Assembly (NCBI RefSeq): GCF_001984195.1
Contig: NZ_MTQN01000012.1
Coordinates: 372,001-436,000, forward strand
From: Kribbella sp. ALI-6-A
Lineage (GTDB): Bacteria > Actinomycetota > Actinomycetes > Propionibacteriales > Kribbellaceae
DNA: 64,000 nucleotides
Reading direction: 5' to 3'
Shown piece by piece: positions 34,121-45,098 of the stretch. Position numbers and translations under genes: made by a program. Below the pieces are notes generated by a model that worked only from the letters and a program-made list of their open reading frames with translations, did no database searches and was not told where the DNA came from. Position 1 is the stretch's first letter. Each line of letters begins with the position of its first letter.

Positions 34121-34151
34121 AGGCCCGCCCCTGATGCACAGGGGCGGGCCT
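34121..34151. terminator. bidirectional hairpin terminator
   Basis: AGGCCCGCCCCTG at 34121-34133 pairs perfectly with CAGGGGCGGGCCT at 34139-34151 around a five-base loop. It separates the convergent ends of the repeat-tailed gene (34106) and eccB (34167). Confidence 0.85.
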
Positions 34152-34166
34152 GCTTGTGCAGGAATC

Positions 34167-35615
34167 TCAGCCGAGGCTGGTCGGGACGGGCCGGCGGGCA
34201 GTGCTCGGATCCAGCGGGCTCCCGGTCGGCAGACGAGCCACCAGCGAGGCGGGCATGCGGACGGGCTGGGAACCCGCGTAGCCGAGGGTCTCCAGGACGT
34301 CGGCGCCCGCGAGCGGGTAGTAGATGCCGAGGTCGCTGACCAGGCCCAGACCTGGCGCAGGCGTGCTGTCGGCCGACATCGTTTCGACGAGCGCGACGCG
34401 ACCGGGCGGGACGACCACCCGATCGGCCAGGCGGGTCCCGCGGGACGTGCTGACCGCTGTCGCCGTGCGTTCGTCGCGAGCCGGCAGCGCGACGTCGACC
34501 GAGAGCCGCGGCACGCTCTGCCCCGGCTCGAAGGTCGCGCACATCGTCGGACCGGCATCCGGAGGGGTGACGAACTCCGGGCGGTTGTCCGGCAGCTGGC
34601 CGACGGTGGGCCGCACCGGGTCGGACCGCTTCGCCCGGCCCGCCTCCATCAACCCCAGCGGTACGCCGACCGGCTGCCGGCCGCCGTACGCCGTCGCCGT
34701 CGGAGCGAAGGCCAGCTGGATCTCGTACTGCAGCTCGCTGATCGGCCGCAGCGCGTCGCGCTCGGCCAGGAAGTACTGCGCGCTCCCGCCGGCCGCCGTC
34801 ATCACCAGCACCTGTCCGGCTCTGACCGCCTTCGACGGCACCGCCCGCGACGGCTGTCCCACCTCGGCGACGCGGATCGGCCGGAGCGGCTCGCCCAGGG
34901 GCAGCGCGTCGACCAGCTCAGAACCGATCGTTGCCCAGGGCTCCGATCTCAGGACCGGGCCGAGCGTCACCGCGTCGGCCGCAGCGATCCGGTGCCGGTA
35001 CCCGTTCCACAGCAGGTACTGGTCGCCGCTTCCCCGCACAGCCACCAGCAGCGCGTCGCCCACCTTCTGGCCGCCGAGCTGCCGGCCGCCGCCGGGCGCC
35101 GTCCCCACCATCAGCACGGACTCCGCCACCGGCGCACCGGTCTCGTCGGTGTCCGGAACCGAGCAGATCGACCAGCTCCCGGTGAGCACCCCGGACGGTC
35201 CCGGCAGCGAGTCCGGCGCGTCACCGATACCGATCCGGGGGCCGCGCGGGACGTCCGCGAGCGACTTGCGCGACACGGTGGTCAGCGCCGCGTTCCGGTT
35301 CAGCGCCAGCAGCGCGGACACGTAGTTGGTGACCGGGTGCAGCCGCCCCTCGGCGTACACGAACCGCGTGCCGGTCTCCTTCTCGACGATGATCGACTCA
35401 CCGTCGCGCCACCCGTTCTTGCCGCCGGGCGAGATCAGTCCGAAGATGCCGAACCCGGCCAGCACCAGGATCGCCAGCGCGACGCTGCCGAGCGCCGCGG
35501 CGGCCGGCTTGCGGAACGGCGGCTGCTCGGGATCGGTCTCCCGGACGACGAGCGCCGACACCACCCGCTGGACGAGGAACTGGTACGACTGCAGCTGGTC
35601 CCGCTTGGACGCCAT
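34167..35615 (-). CDS. eccB: type VII secretion protein EccB
   Basis: The 482-residue protein begins with the EccB signature MASKRDQLQSYQFLVQRVVS, a short cytoplasmic segment. One membrane helix follows (about residues 40-62), then a large extracytoplasmic domain of repeated R-type units, with two cysteines (SWSICSVP and MCATFEPG) placed to form a disulfide. EccB is a structural part of the ESX membrane complex. The ATG at 35615 is one base after the eccD stop (TGAGATG), so translation is coupled. Confidence 0.93.
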   Translation of the reverse strand: MASKRDQLQSYQFLVQRVVSALVVRETDPEQPPFRKPAAAALGSVALAILVLAGFGIFGLISPGGKNGWRDGESIIVEKETGTRFVYAEGRLHPVTNYVSALLALNRNAALTTVSRKSLADVPRGPRIGIGDAPDSLPGPSGVLTGSWSICSVPDTDETGAPVAESVLMVGTAPGGGRQLGGQKVGDALLVAVRGSGDQYLLWNGYRHRIAAADAVTLGPVLRSEPWATIGSELVDALPLGEPLRPIRVAEVGQPSRAVPSKAVRAGQVLVMTAAGGSAQYFLAERDALRPISELQYEIQLAFAPTATAYGGRQPVGVPLGLMEAGRAKRSDPVRPTVGQLPDNRPEFVTPPDAGPTMCATFEPGQSVPRLSVDVALPARDERTATAVSTSRGTRLADRVVVPPGRVALVETMSADSTPAPGLGLVSDLGIYYPLAGADVLETLGYAGSQPVRMPASLVARLPTGSPLDPSTARRPVPTSLG

Positions 35616-35616
35616 C

Positions 35617-36993
35617 TCAACCGCCCAGCCCACGCAGTACGGCGTACAGGCCGAGCACCGCGCAACACACCGGTACGACGGCCAGCACGACCACGATCTC
35701 CAGCAGCTCGGCGGCCCGTCCCAGGTAGGGACTCAACCGGCGCGTGCTGGCCTGGATCCCCGCCACCACGACGAGCGCGCAGCCAACCAGGAGCAGCGGC
35801 ACGACGAACGACAGCCCGTGAGTCGACATCAGCGGACCGACCGCCAGCCCGACCAGACCGGCCACCCCGACCGCAGCCATCGGCAGTCGGTGACGCACCA
35901 CCGGGTAAAGCCGCCCGCGCAGGAGATACCCGACAGCGAGCAGTCCGACGTACCAGTACGCCGACGTCTGCTCGCTTCGGATCAGCACGAGCTGGCAGAT
36001 GGCCGCCACCACGGCGGACCCGGTCAACAGGCCGGTCAGCAACGAGTCAGCCCGTACGACGGCCTGGTAGACCATCGAGCGAGGCGGTTGGGGATCGTCA
36101 CGGACGAGATCGGCCGTGGTCAGCGGCAGCGCCGGCATCGGCACGCGCCCGAGCCGGATCGACAGCGAGCCGAACAGCGGCGAGAACGCCAGCAACGCAC
36201 CGGCGAGTACGGCGGCCGCATGGTGAGCGTCCAGCGCGTCGGTCGACGCCAGCCAGCCGCCGAGGACTCCCAGCAGTCCGGCCGTCACCGCCCCGGCGAA
36301 CAACGCCTGGCGATCCGCGATGCCGACCAGGCCGACCAGTCCGGCCAGCGCCAGGACCGCGCTTGCGGTCAGCAGCTGCGGGACTCCGGAGTCGGCCAGC
36401 GGCGCGCCGACCAGGAGCGCCCCACCGATCGTTGCGCAGGGCAACGCAACGGCTCCGAGCACCGCACCGAGCGACGCGTCGCCCAGCGCGCGCGACGCCG
36501 CGGTCCCGGCGAACAGCAACCCGAACGCGACGCCGAGGGACCACCACGAGGCGTTGCCCGGCTCCGCCGTCCAGGTGGAACGCAGCAGCGCCACCAGGAT
36601 CAGCGCCACGCAGAAGGCGCCACCGGTCAGTCCGGCGTACCGGGTCTGCCGGGGCGTCCAGGCGCGTCCGGTCCGGCCGGCTCCTCGGGCGATGGCGTCG
36701 ACGATGTCGTCGTACTCCATCTCCGGCCACTCGGTCGAGCGCGGGACCAGGTGCAGCACCTCGCCGTCGCGCACCCGATGCGAGCCGAGCGTCTGCCCGG
36801 GATCCAGCATCAGGCCGTCGGCACGCCGCAGGACCCAGCCGCCGTGCAGCGCGCCCTCGTCGGCCAGATGGTCACCCGCGTACTGCACCAGTCCCGGCAG
36901 CAGCTCGGCCACCGGCGAGTGCTCGGGCAGTGCGACGTCGATCCGGCGGTGCGGTGCGGCGACCGTCACCCGGACCAGGCCGGTCGTTCTCAT
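35617..36993 (-). CDS. eccD: type VII secretion channel protein EccD
   Basis: The 458-residue protein has an N-terminal ubiquitin-like domain (about residues 1-85, VRVTVAAPHRRIDVALPEHS) followed by about eleven membrane helices from residue 120 to the end. This is the EccD layout: the central multi-spanning subunit of the ESX channel, forming dimers around EccC. GGAGGAG lies just before the ATG at 36993. Longer upstream frames overlap the divergent kinase leader and are unlikely. Confidence 0.93.
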   Translation of the reverse strand: MRTTGLVRVTVAAPHRRIDVALPEHSPVAELLPGLVQYAGDHLADEGALHGGWVLRRADGLMLDPGQTLGSHRVRDGEVLHLVPRSTEWPEMEYDDIVDAIARGAGRTGRAWTPRQTRYAGLTGGAFCVALILVALLRSTWTAEPGNASWWSLGVAFGLLFAGTAASRALGDASLGAVLGAVALPCATIGGALLVGAPLADSGVPQLLTASAVLALAGLVGLVGIADRQALFAGAVTAGLLGVLGGWLASTDALDAHHAAAVLAGALLAFSPLFGSLSIRLGRVPMPALPLTTADLVRDDPQPPRSMVYQAVVRADSLLTGLLTGSAVVAAICQLVLIRSEQTSAYWYVGLLAVGYLLRGRLYPVVRHRLPMAAVGVAGLVGLAVGPLMSTHGLSFVVPLLLVGCALVVVAGIQASTRRLSPYLGRAAELLEIVVVLAVVPVCCAVLGLYAVLRGLGG

Positions 36994-37147
36994 CGTCTCC
37001 TCCTTGTCCGGTCCACCGCGCGCGGGCGGCAGGACCCTTCCACCCTGGCGTTCCACCGGCATGCGCAGCCGCCGGCGACAGCTTCCTGCCGCCGGCCGGC
37101 CACGGCAGCAGCAGCTCCTACGCTGAGCAAGGGACCGAGGAGGACCG

Positions 37148-37183
37148 ATGAGCAGCCGATCATCCGTGGCGGTGCGAGAATGA
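37148..37183 (+). CDS. 11-residue leader peptide upstream of the pseudokinase
   Basis: ATG at 37148 follows a near-ideal GAGGAGGA at 37137-37144 and reads MSSRSSVAVRE before TGA at 37181-37183. That stop overlaps the kinase-like gene's ATG (37180) as ATGA. The kinase start has no ribosome site of its own, so ribosomes loaded at the leader probably reinitiate on it. The peptide may simply load ribosomes or may be regulatory. Confidence 0.5.
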   Translation: MSSRSSVAVRE

Positions 37184-38562
37184 GTACCGCGATGGCTGAG
37201 ATTCCGTTGGAGGCGCTGGTGCTGCGCGCGACCGGTCCGGTCGCCACCGTGCATCTGCTCGCGCCCGCCGTGTCCGGCGGCCGGACCGCGGTGCTGAAGG
37301 TCTACCCGCAGCCGCTGGACCGGCGGACCTACAACGCGGTCGAGGTGGAGCAGGCGAAGCTGGCGGGGCTGCGCTCCGCGGCGTCGATCGTGCTGGCGGA
37401 GTCGCTCGACGAGCTGCCGGACGGGCGGACCGGCGTACGGACGGAGTTCTGTCCGCAGGCGCTGCCGGACCTGGTGGCCGGAGGCCCCCTGCCGATCGGC
37501 GACGTGATCGTGCTCGGGCAGGTGCTGTCGTCGGTCCTCTCCGAGGCGCACGAGCTGGGCATCGTCCACGGTGGCGTGACTCCCTCGAACGTGGTGGAGC
37601 GCGCCAGCGGCCAGCCGGCGCTCACCGACTTCGGCCTGGCGCTCCGGCTGCGGTTTCCGCGGGACCTGACCGCGCAGGCGGCGTACACGGCGCCAGAGGT
37701 ACTGCGGGACGGTGAGCTGTCGGCTCAGGCCGACGTCTACGGGCTGGCCGCGGTGCTTCACCTCGCGCTGACCGGGCAGCCGCCCTTCCCGTTGCGGACC
37801 GGCGAGACACCCGAGGACGTCGTCCTGCGAGTCCTGCGCGAGCCGGTGCCCGAGGTGGCGGGGCGGGACGTGCCACCGGCGCTGGCCGCGGTGCTGCAGC
37901 GGATGATGGCCAAGGACCCCGACGACCGGCCGGAGGCAGCCGAGGTGCTGGCCGTGTTCGAGGCCTTGCTGGCGCAGCCGGACGAGCCGCAGACCGACGA
38001 CGTGGACTTCGACGACTTCCGCGACGAGCTGGCAGCGGCCCGGCAGACCCAGCACCACTACGTCCAGGCAGCACCGCGGACGTCGCCACGACCGGTCGCC
38101 GCAGCACGTCCCCGTACGACGTGGCGGCCGTCGAAGGGACTGCTGATCGGCGCTGGAGCATTCGCGGCGGTGGCAGCAGTGCTGGCCGTCGTACTGGTGC
38201 CGTGGGGGGCGCCGTCCCCGGACCGGACTGCTGCCACGCCGGTGCCCTCGGCGCCGTCAGTGCAGCCCACGCCGACGGTCACCGCCACCAGCGCCGTGCA
38301 ACTGCGGCTCGAACGGCCGCAGGACAACGGGACCTCGGTGGGGTTGAAGTGGAGCAGCTCCAAACCGCTCACCTACGTCGTCAGGGTCGCGCTGCAGGGG
38401 GAAGCCGAGCCGCGCACGGTCTACCAGGGCACCGGCACCGCGGTGACGATGCAGGTCACACCTGGCCTCAAGTACTGCGTCGAGGTGTACGGGTCGGAGG
38501 GCACGGCGGTCTACGTCAGTGCTCCACAACCGTTGCGCGGAGCAACCTGCCGCCGGCGCTAA
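37180..38562 (+). CDS. membrane Ser/Thr pseudokinase with extracellular fibronectin-like domain
   Basis: The 460-residue protein has a cytoplasmic kinase fold with Lys40 (AVLKVYP) and Asp150 of DFG. The catalytic loop reads His130-Gly-Gly132 where HRD is expected, so the catalytic base is missing, although Asn137 of the loop is kept. A linker precedes a membrane helix (GLLIGAGAFAAVAAVLAVVLV, about 320-340), then an extracytoplasmic beta-rich domain with two Cys resembling fibronectin III. It probably senses or scaffolds at the ESX membrane complex rather than phosphorylating. It is divergent from eccD. Confidence 0.78.
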   Translation: MSTAMAEIPLEALVLRATGPVATVHLLAPAVSGGRTAVLKVYPQPLDRRTYNAVEVEQAKLAGLRSAASIVLAESLDELPDGRTGVRTEFCPQALPDLVAGGPLPIGDVIVLGQVLSSVLSEAHELGIVHGGVTPSNVVERASGQPALTDFGLALRLRFPRDLTAQAAYTAPEVLRDGELSAQADVYGLAAVLHLALTGQPPFPLRTGETPEDVVLRVLREPVPEVAGRDVPPALAAVLQRMMAKDPDDRPEAAEVLAVFEALLAQPDEPQTDDVDFDDFRDELAAARQTQHHYVQAAPRTSPRPVAAARPRTTWRPSKGLLIGAGAFAAVAAVLAVVLVPWGAPSPDRTAATPVPSAPSVQPTPTVTATSAVQLRLERPQDNGTSVGLKWSSSKPLTYVVRVALQGEAEPRTVYQGTGTAVTMQVTPGLKYCVEVYGSEGTAVYVSAPQPLRGATCRRR

Positions 38563-40676
38563 AAGAGACTGCGGAACTCCAACGCCGCCTGCAGGCGCAC
38601 CAGCCACGGCCGCGACCGCAGTCCCCGGCGTACTTCGCGGACGCCGTCCCAAGCCTGCTTGGCGATCTCAGGTCCAGCGGACCCACCGGACCACAGCGCC
38701 CGGTCGACGCTGTTCGCGACCGTTGCGAGGCCGGCGTCCGCCCGGGCGTCGGTAACGTCCGCGGCCGCGGCGGCCAGGTCCCGCACGGTCATACCGCGCG
38801 TGACGGGCACGCCGTGCGCCCGGAGCCGGTCGCGGACCTCCGCCCACGCCCCGACCACCGCGGCGTCACCCGGCCGGCGTCTGCGCCGCAGCGCCCGCAA
38901 GAACTTCAGCAGCGGCACTCCGGCCAGCCACAGCACCAGCAGCCCCGCCGAGAACCCGAAGACGCCCAGCATCGGTACGTCGAACCCGTCCCAGCCGCGC
39001 CCTTCCTCCCCCGCGGCCGGTGGCGCCACCTCCGGATCCTCGACCTCGTTGGCCGGCGGAACCGCGGCGCGGGCCTCGTCGGTGACTTCGGCCTCGGTCC
39101 CGCCGATCGCGGACCTGCCGGTCGTGGCGCGGCCGGCCGGATCCAGCGGCCACCAGCCGACGCCGTCGACCGCCACCTCGGGCCAGGCGAACGCGTCACC
39201 GTTCCGCACCGTGTACCAACCGTCCGGGTCGGGCTTCACCGGAGCGCGGAAGCCGACCACCAGCCGCGCCGGGATGCCGTTGGCCCGCGCGAGTACGACG
39301 TACGCCGCGGCGAACTGTTCGCTCGTCCCCGGCTCGCCGTCGAGCAGGAAGCGCCGCAGTTGCGGCCAGCCGTGGCCGGTCGGCAGTGGATCGTCGCCGG
39401 CCAGCTTGTAGCGCTTCCGCAGGAACGACTCGAGCACCAGCGCGGTCTCGAAGGTCGCGCGCCGGTCGGCGAGCGCCTGTGTCGCGAGCGCGGACACCTC
39501 GTTGGGAATGGCGCCGAGCTCACCCAGCTGTGGCTGCGGGTCGACGCCCGCGCGCAGCAGCAGGTTCGCGTCGACCGTCGGCTTCGACCAGGTCAGCTCG
39601 TACCGGTCCGGCACCTTCGCGCTGACCAGCGTCCCGCCGATCGGCTCGATCTGCGGATCCTCGGCACCGCGCACGGACGACGGCAGCAACTGCCCCGGCA
39701 ACCAGGGACCGGACAGCGCCTTGGGCTCGACCACTGCCTCCTGCGGCGTCGTGTCCACGCGGACGTCCGGCCCGGGTCGGAGGTCGGAGCCTAGGCGCAG
39801 GAACGGATGACCGGTGGTCCAGTTGACGCCGTCGAAGTCGTCCAGGGCGATTTGACGCCAGCGCGCGACCGGCTGCGGTGACTGGTAGCGGAAGACCACG
39901 GTGCGCGCGTTCCGCGGGGAGATGCGGCTCGCCAGCTCGTCCAGGGGGTTGGCGTACCGTGCGGTCGGCGCCGCGGCGCTCTGGACCTGCTGCAGCGTGT
40001 ACGGGGATCGCCCCACCGGGTCGAGCGCGCTCAGAGCCACCGAACCCACGACTGCCAGCACGGTCAGGACTGCGGCCGCCACGACTGGCGCGAACGACCG
40101 AGTGACTGTCGCCTGGCGGCGCGGCTGCCGATCCGGAGCCAGCACGGCGGCCAGGACGAGACCGTAGCCCAGGGCAACGACCAGTGCTGCCGCTCCGCTC
40201 AGAGCGATGTAGAGCTGAGCGACACCAGCCACCACCAGCCCGGGCAGTACGGCGACCATCGGTGGAGCTCGGTCGAGCAGCTCCACAGCGAGCAGGCAGG
40301 CCAACAGCACCAGCAACGGAACGAACACCACCAGGGCCGGGTCGGGTCGCGCAGGCCAGGTCGACTCCAACGTCGACTGCCAGGCCGTCAGCCCTCGCCC
40401 GAGTGCCCGCAGCGACTCGACGGTTGGCACACCGACCTGCGTCGTCGCCCGCAACACCGTCTCCACCACTGCGAGCAGTCCGGCCACGACGACCAGCAGC
40501 GGCCGCCATGGAACCAAGCCGGCACGCAGCCGGCAGAGCTCGGTGACGGCGTACGCGGCCGCGCCCACGGCCAGCACCGGAAGCAGCAGCGCGGTCAGAC
40601 CGAAGACCGGTGCGAAGCAGAAGCCACCGAGCACGGCGGCAGCGACGACAGCCAGAACCCTGCGGCGGCTGTTCAC
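38559..40676 (-). CDS. TgpA-like membrane protein with degenerate transglutaminase domain
   Basis: The 705-residue protein has about six N-terminal membrane helices, a large extracytoplasmic region with a transglutaminase-like core, another helix (VFGFSAGLLVLWLAGVPLL) and a cytoplasmic tail. The catalytic Cys position is Ser452 (GTSEQFAAAYV) and the His position is Phe496 (GDAFAWPEV), so classic activity is doubtful. The GTG at 40676 overlaps the DUF58 stop (GTGA) and has a GGGGTGAT ribosome site. It is convergent with the pseudokinase gene and overlaps its stop by four bases. Confidence 0.85.
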   Translation of the reverse strand: MNSRRRVLAVVAAAVLGGFCFAPVFGLTALLLPVLAVGAAAYAVTELCRLRAGLVPWRPLLVVVAGLLAVVETVLRATTQVGVPTVESLRALGRGLTAWQSTLESTWPARPDPALVVFVPLLVLLACLLAVELLDRAPPMVAVLPGLVVAGVAQLYIALSGAAALVVALGYGLVLAAVLAPDRQPRRQATVTRSFAPVVAAAVLTVLAVVGSVALSALDPVGRSPYTLQQVQSAAAPTARYANPLDELASRISPRNARTVVFRYQSPQPVARWRQIALDDFDGVNWTTGHPFLRLGSDLRPGPDVRVDTTPQEAVVEPKALSGPWLPGQLLPSSVRGAEDPQIEPIGGTLVSAKVPDRYELTWSKPTVDANLLLRAGVDPQPQLGELGAIPNEVSALATQALADRRATFETALVLESFLRKRYKLAGDDPLPTGHGWPQLRRFLLDGEPGTSEQFAAAYVVLARANGIPARLVVGFRAPVKPDPDGWYTVRNGDAFAWPEVAVDGVGWWPLDPAGRATTGRSAIGGTEAEVTDEARAAVPPANEVEDPEVAPPAAGEEGRGWDGFDVPMLGVFGFSAGLLVLWLAGVPLLKFLRALRRRRRPGDAAVVGAWAEVRDRLRAHGVPVTRGMTVRDLAAAAADVTDARADAGLATVANSVDRALWSGGSAGPEIAKQAWDGVREVRRGLRSRPWLVRLQAALEFRSLF

Positions 40677-41809
40677 CGGATCACCCCGCTCCACTGCTGC
40701 AAGGCTTCCGGAGCGTCGGCCGCCAGGATCACCCGCGCGCCGAGAATCGGTGCGACACCGTGCACCGGTCCGATCCCCAGCACCGTCACCGAGCTGTACC
40801 GCACCAGCAACGGCGCCAGGTCACTGGCTGTGCCGCGCACACCGGTGACGACCACGATCGCGCCGCCACTCGACGGTCCAGTGGTCAATGCCCTGGGCAA
40901 CAGTGCCGATCGGTCGTCGTTCTGCTCCACCAAGCACAGCTCGTCCAGGAACCGCCGAGCGGCCAGCGGGCCACCGGGCGCGGCCAGGTCCGCGCCGGCC
41001 GACGTCAGCAGCCGGCACCGGTGACCGGCCATCGACGCCGCGAACAGGATGGAGGCAGCCACCTCCACCGCTTCCTCGAAACTTGCTGAAGGCAATGATG
41101 CGGGCCGGGTGTCGAGCAGCACGGTGAGCCGCGGCTGGTCCGGGTCGACGAATTCACGCACCATCAGCCGGCCGGTGCGCGCGGTCGCCTTCCAGTGCAG
41201 GTGCCGCACCTCGTCACCGACGACGTACGGGCGGACGTCGCGCAGATCGGCCGAGCCGCGCAGCGAGTCGTCGGCGGTCCGGCCGACGTGGTGGTGCCGC
41301 GGCCGCCCGGCGACCACGGTGCGGGTCGGGTGCCGCTTCGGGTGCACCCAGAGCGTGGCGGTCTCACCGGTCGCGAGCCGGTTGCGGGCCAGACCGAGCG
41401 GGTCGCTGCGCTCCAGCACCAGCGGCCCGACCTCGAGCCGCCCCCGGCGTACGGTCGGCAACTCGTACCGGTACGTCGCCTCGCCGCCCGGGCCGAGCCG
41501 GCGGATGCGGACGTGCTGCCGCTCGTCCCCGGCCGAGTCGTGCGCGGCGAAGCCCGGCTGCCACCGGGTGCCGGCATTGCGCACCCGCAGCGTGGCCAGC
41601 GCTGGGCGGCCGCGCTCGACCCGGTCCGGTGACAGGTCACGCCGCACCTCGACCTGTGGCCGGCGCGCGGTCAAGAAGGTTGCCGCCAGCAACGCTCCCA
41701 GCCCGATGCCGGCCAGTGCCCGGAACAGGGCGTACCCGGCCAGCTCACCGAGCAGGTACGCCACCACGGCACCCGCCAGGACGGCGACGCCGCGCCCGGT
41801 CAGTCGCAT
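40673..41809 (-). CDS. DUF58 domain membrane protein
   Basis: The 378-residue protein has two N-terminal membrane helices (GVAVLAGAVVAYLLGELAGY and FRALAGIGLGALLAATFL). A beta-rich part follows, then the DUF58 signature GSADLRDVRPYVVGDEVRHLHWKATARTG and a vWA-like domain. DUF58 proteins sit with MoxR ATPases and TgpA-like proteins in a conserved trio thought to assemble or mature surface complexes. Here the three genes follow each other in one operon: moxR, DUF58, tgpA-like. Confidence 0.87.
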   Translation of the reverse strand: MRLTGRGVAVLAGAVVAYLLGELAGYALFRALAGIGLGALLAATFLTARRPQVEVRRDLSPDRVERGRPALATLRVRNAGTRWQPGFAAHDSAGDERQHVRIRRLGPGGEATYRYELPTVRRGRLEVGPLVLERSDPLGLARNRLATGETATLWVHPKRHPTRTVVAGRPRHHHVGRTADDSLRGSADLRDVRPYVVGDEVRHLHWKATARTGRLMVREFVDPDQPRLTVLLDTRPASLPSASFEEAVEVAASILFAASMAGHRCRLLTSAGADLAAPGGPLAARRFLDELCLVEQNDDRSALLPRALTTGPSSGGAIVVVTGVRGTASDLAPLLVRYSSVTVLGIGPVHGVAPILGARVILAADAPEALQQWSGVIR

Positions 41810-41831
41810 CGCTCACCCATCGACCGGCCAG

Positions 41832-42790
<959 letters not shown>

Positions 42791-42794
<4 letters not shown>

Positions 42795-45091
42795 CGGGTT
42801 CCCCAGGAGAAGGTGTTGGATCTGATCGTCTCGCCGTCCGGACCGGTCGCGATCACCCAGACCTGCTGGCCGGTCGCGTCGGTGGCGAACCGGTCGTCGA
42901 TCAGGATGCTGCCGTCCGCCTCGCTGGTCAGTGTTGCGCCGCCGTTCGACGGCTGCCACTTGGTCGTGTACGGCGTGAACGTGTAGGGCGTGTTCGGCTT
43001 CAGCCCGCGGCCGACGATCCGGATGAACGCGCAGCCCGGCGGTTCGCACGCGTCGTCACCGGAGCCGTGGCTGGTGGCCGCGCCGCGCGAGGCGGTCAGC
43101 GCCGGCTCGGTCACGCCGCCGCCCAGCGTGATCGACTTGGCCGCCGCGCGACCGAAGATCTGCCGGCCGGACGGGTCGGTGGTGACCGCCCGGACACTGA
43201 CCCGGTACGTCGAACCGTTCTTCAGGCCGGTGATGGTGTGCCGGGTGGCGGTGACCGTCGTACTGCTGGCGGCGGTCTCGACCTGGTAGCCGCGCAGGGT
43301 GTTGCCCTGCAGGTCGGGCCGCGACCACGTCACGGTGATCCTGCCGTCGCCACCGGTGAGCCGGAGGTTCGGCGGGGCGTCCGCGGCGCCGCCGGTGGGA
43401 ACGAGCCGGCCGGTACTACTGGCGGGGCCGGTGCCAACCCGGTTCACTGCGCGGACGGTGAACGTGTAACCGCTGCCGTTGGCCAGGCCGGTGACGTCGT
43501 ACCGGCGGGCTGAGGCGGGCAGGGTCTTGCTGCCACCCGCCCAGGTCACCCGGTACTGCGTGACCGCGGCGCCGTTGGCCGGTGCGGCTTCCCAGCTGAT
43601 GCGGGCAGTGCCGTCGCCGGTCGTGCCCGACACCGATCGGGGCGCGCCCGGACGGCCGGCCCGGACCGCGGGCTTGTCCGGCGGAGGCGTGGGCTTGGTG
43701 GCGGGCGGCTCCGGCCGTTGCGTGGTGCGTTCGTCGCCCGGTCGATTTGTCCTGGGGTCCTCGGGCCGGCCGGTCGGGCGCTCGGACGTGGAGACCGGTG
43801 GAGTCGGCTTGACCGGTGGGGTCGGCTTGTCCGGTGGCGGGCTCGGGCGGTGCGTCGGCTTGGACGACGGCCGGTCGCCGGGAGTGGGATCGTCGCCCGG
43901 CTTGACCGGCAGGTCGGTGGCGTTGGTGTCGACCGCGGTCACGTCACCGGTGTCGTCGACGACCATCACCTGCTCGCCGGTACGCCCCACGACGTACAGC
44001 CGCGCGTCGCCGCCGCGGTAGATCTCGGTCCGGGCCAACGGGTCGGCCTTGGCCGGCTTGGACGGTGGCGGGATCTGGCGGACGGACCGTTCTCGCCCGT
44101 CACGGTCCAGCGTGACCAGGGTGTTGTTGCTCTCGTCGACCAGGGCCAGGCTCCTGCCGGACGAAACGATCCGCTCGTACCGGCCCTTGCGCAGCGACTG
44201 GCGCACCGGCTCGGTGTCCGGCGTTCCGGTGGTCAGCTCGCTGGTTCCGACCAGGTGCAGCAGATTGCGCTGCGGGTCGACGATGGCCAGTCGTCCGTCC
44301 ACGTCGTTCGCCGCCACGATCGCGCTGCTCGGAAGGTCGGTGACCGGGAGCGGCACCTGACGACCGAGCCCACCGTCGTCGACAGCGACCACCTCACGCG
44401 CGGTCGTGTCCACGAAGGCCACTTGGTCGTCACCGACCACCGTCAGCGCGCCGCTGTGCCCGACCGGCACCTGCGCGGGACAGGCCAACCGGTCCGCGTC
44501 CAGCGGCAGCAGGCAGAGCTGACCGTTGTCCGGGCGGTGCACCCAGACCGTGCCGCTCGACGTCACCACAGGCGTCCCGAGCGGTACGCCGGCCACCGCC
44601 ACCACGGGGGTCCGGTCGAACCGCACGATCCGGCCGGCCTTCTGGTAGACCGCGAACGCCGCGCCGCCGCCCTCCAGGCCGACCGGCAGCTCGTTCACCC
44701 CAGCGGGCTGTGGGTCGGCGACCTCCAGCGTCGACTTGCCGAACTCCCACGTCCGGCCCTGCGCCAGGACGTAGCCGTTCTGGTCGGACTCGACCACCCG
44801 GGTGCCCGGACCGGCGTCCGGCAGGGGGATCTGCTGGTCGACGTGCTTGGTCCCGCCGTTGACGTGGAAGATCTTGCCCAGGGTGGCGTTGTAGACGTAG
44901 CGGCCGGACTGGTTGAACTGGACGCCGGGCGCGGCGCTGCCCGCGCCGGCCACCGCGATGCCGGTCACGGCCACGCAGCCGGCCACGACCGCGGCCAGCG
45001 CGGCCCGCGGCCGCCACACCTCGGCCCGGGCTCGCTGCTCGCCGTTCTCACGCTGGGTGAGGCGTCGGCGCATCTCCGTGAGCGGCTTCAC
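42791..45091 (-). CDS. membrane-anchored protein with propeller-like and fibronectin type III domains
   Basis: The 766-residue protein has a short basic cytoplasmic start, one membrane helix (AALAAVVAGCVAVTGIAVAGAG, about 30-52), and a beta-propeller-like region (about 55-385) with repeats such as GRLAIVDPQRNLLHLVG. A Pro/Thr/Lys-rich linker (about 390-475) follows, then two fibronectin III modules and a final beta domain with two Cys. It resembles extracellular scaffold proteins. It heads the MoxR-DUF58-TgpA-like operon. The start is a GTG at 45091 without a ribosome site but with a well-placed promoter. Confidence 0.75.
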
Positions 45092-45098
45092 ACACCGA

